Assembly (NCBI RefSeq): GCF_900172335.1
Contig: NZ_FWFX01000009.1
Coordinates: 1-64,000, forward strand
DNA: 64,000 nucleotides
Source: Roseovarius albus
GTDB taxonomy: Bacteria; Pseudomonadota; Alphaproteobacteria; Rhodobacterales; Rhodobacteraceae
Direction of reading: 5' to 3'
Part shown: positions 63,584 through 64,000 of the stretch, one piece after another
Numbering within the stretch: the stretch's first letter is position 1
Layout of the letters: each line of letters begins with the position of its first letter
Notes under the pieces: model-generated
Database searches by the model: none
Told to the model about the DNA's origin: nothing
The model's input: the letters and a program-made list of their open reading frames with translations, nothing else
Program-made: the position numbers and the translations under genes

Positions 63584-64000
63584 ATGCACCCAACAGAAAA
63601 AGTAGTTCGCCAGTTTCATGAATCTTGGGGCATGCGTGATCCTGATCGCGGAGCAGAAGTTATTTCGGAGGATTGCGCCTTTGAAGATATTGCTCGCCAA
63701 GAAAAACTGACAGGCAAAGAGGCTTACAAGGATGACTATTATCGATGGCGGGAAGCTTTCCCAGACGGTCTTTGTGAAGTTGAAAACGTAATCGTTAGCC
63801 AATGCGGAGAATGGGCAACCGTTGAGTTTCGCAATACAGGCATTCACGCTGGTATCCTGCGCTCCAGTCTCGGAGATTTCCAGCCAACCGGAAAGAAGGC
63901 CGAAGTTCGTTACTGTTCCGTGATGAAAGTAAAAGATGGAATGGTGGTAGAAGGCCGAGATTACTACGACAGCGCAACGATTACCCGCCAATTGGGGTTG
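63584..64000 (+). CDS. SnoaL-like (NTF2-fold) protein, partial at window end
   Basis: The frame from the ATG at 63584 (preceded by AAGGA) is open for 139 codons to the right edge, so the gene is incomplete here. The start HPTEKVVRQFHESWGMRDPD and a VVEGRDYYDSATI end follow the SnoaL/ester-cyclase pattern. Many such small proteins act on or bind hydrophobic molecules. A minus-strand open frame over the same DNA is a shadow. Confidence 0.8.
   Translation, partial: MHPTEKVVRQFHESWGMRDPDRGAEVISEDCAFEDIARQEKLTGKEAYKDDYYRWREAFPDGLCEVENVIVSQCGEWATVEFRNTGIHAGILRSSLGDFQPTGKKAEVRYCSVMKVKDGMVVEGRDYYDSATITRQLGL

Noticed and set aside
63539..63991. 150-codon minus-strand frame at the right edge
   Set aside because: Shadow of the plus-strand SnoaL-like gene, which has a ribosome-binding site and family pattern.

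Overview
The window looks like a chromosomal segment of a marine roseobacter (Alphaproteobacteria, Rhodobacterales). The reasons are the moderately high GC with GGAG-type ribosome-binding sites, many ATGA/TGATG gene overlaps, the set of polyamine, amine and betaine-type catabolic genes, a Zur-like box in front of a COG0523 GTPase followed by DUF1826, and degenerate GC-rich repeat-like intergenic sequence. No tRNA, rRNA, CRISPR array or phage module was seen. Family assignments come from reading motifs, not from database searches. Region 1 (about 1-25,700) looks accessory. It holds a GlxA-type regulator beside a flavoprotein oxidase and a homocysteine methyltransferase-like gene. Next is a TetR-controlled cassette with an unusual alpha/beta-hydrolase-glycosyltransferase fusion and a methyltransferase. 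A complete peptide-type ABC importer follows, co-transcribed with an amidohydrolase and an amidase and facing a divergent HTH regulator. Then come a PepSY / membrane-anchored LuxR / ferric-reductase-like operon, a short-chain dehydrogenase, and an AT-richer pair of secreted M16 peptidases. The region ends in a scar with a VOC gene remnant and a broken IS3-family transposase. Region 2 (25,737-31,700) is one long minus-strand operon under a TetR regulator with a perfect 17-bp inverted-repeat operator over its promoter. It encodes a small membrane protein, a Rieske oxygenase, an ABC-type six-helix membrane domain with no ATPase, two paralogous secreted NTF2-like proteins, a PaaE-type reductase and a nitrilase-superfamily hydrolase. 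This is the best candidate for an undescribed system. Region 3 (31,731-50,961) is a catabolic supercluster. It has a polyamine ABC importer with acetylpolyamine amidohydrolase, an M20 deacylase, and a trimethylamine-dehydrogenase-like flavoprotein opposite a LuxR regulator. It also has a ureohydrolase, an HpbD-like enolase-superfamily epimerase, two LysR regulators, a PuuC-like aldehyde dehydrogenase, DUF1028, RidA, an FAD monooxygenase and an acyl-CoA dehydrogenase. Three of its transcription units share an upstream TTAGG-N5-CCTAA/CCTGG dyad, so they may form one regulon. Together the genes suggest uptake of cationic or N-methylated nitrogen compounds, deacylation, demethylation or guanidine hydrolysis, then aldehyde oxidation. 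Region 4 (50,962-64,000) is mostly housekeeping: branched-chain aminotransferase, a lipoprotein, the Zur/COG0523/DUF1826 unit, a VOC protein, CysK, a CmcI-like protein, TrpS, a rhomboid-family protein lacking its catalytic residues, MurJ, urate hydroxylase PuuD with a divergent LysR, a small secreted protein, and the start of a SnoaL-like gene that runs off the right edge.
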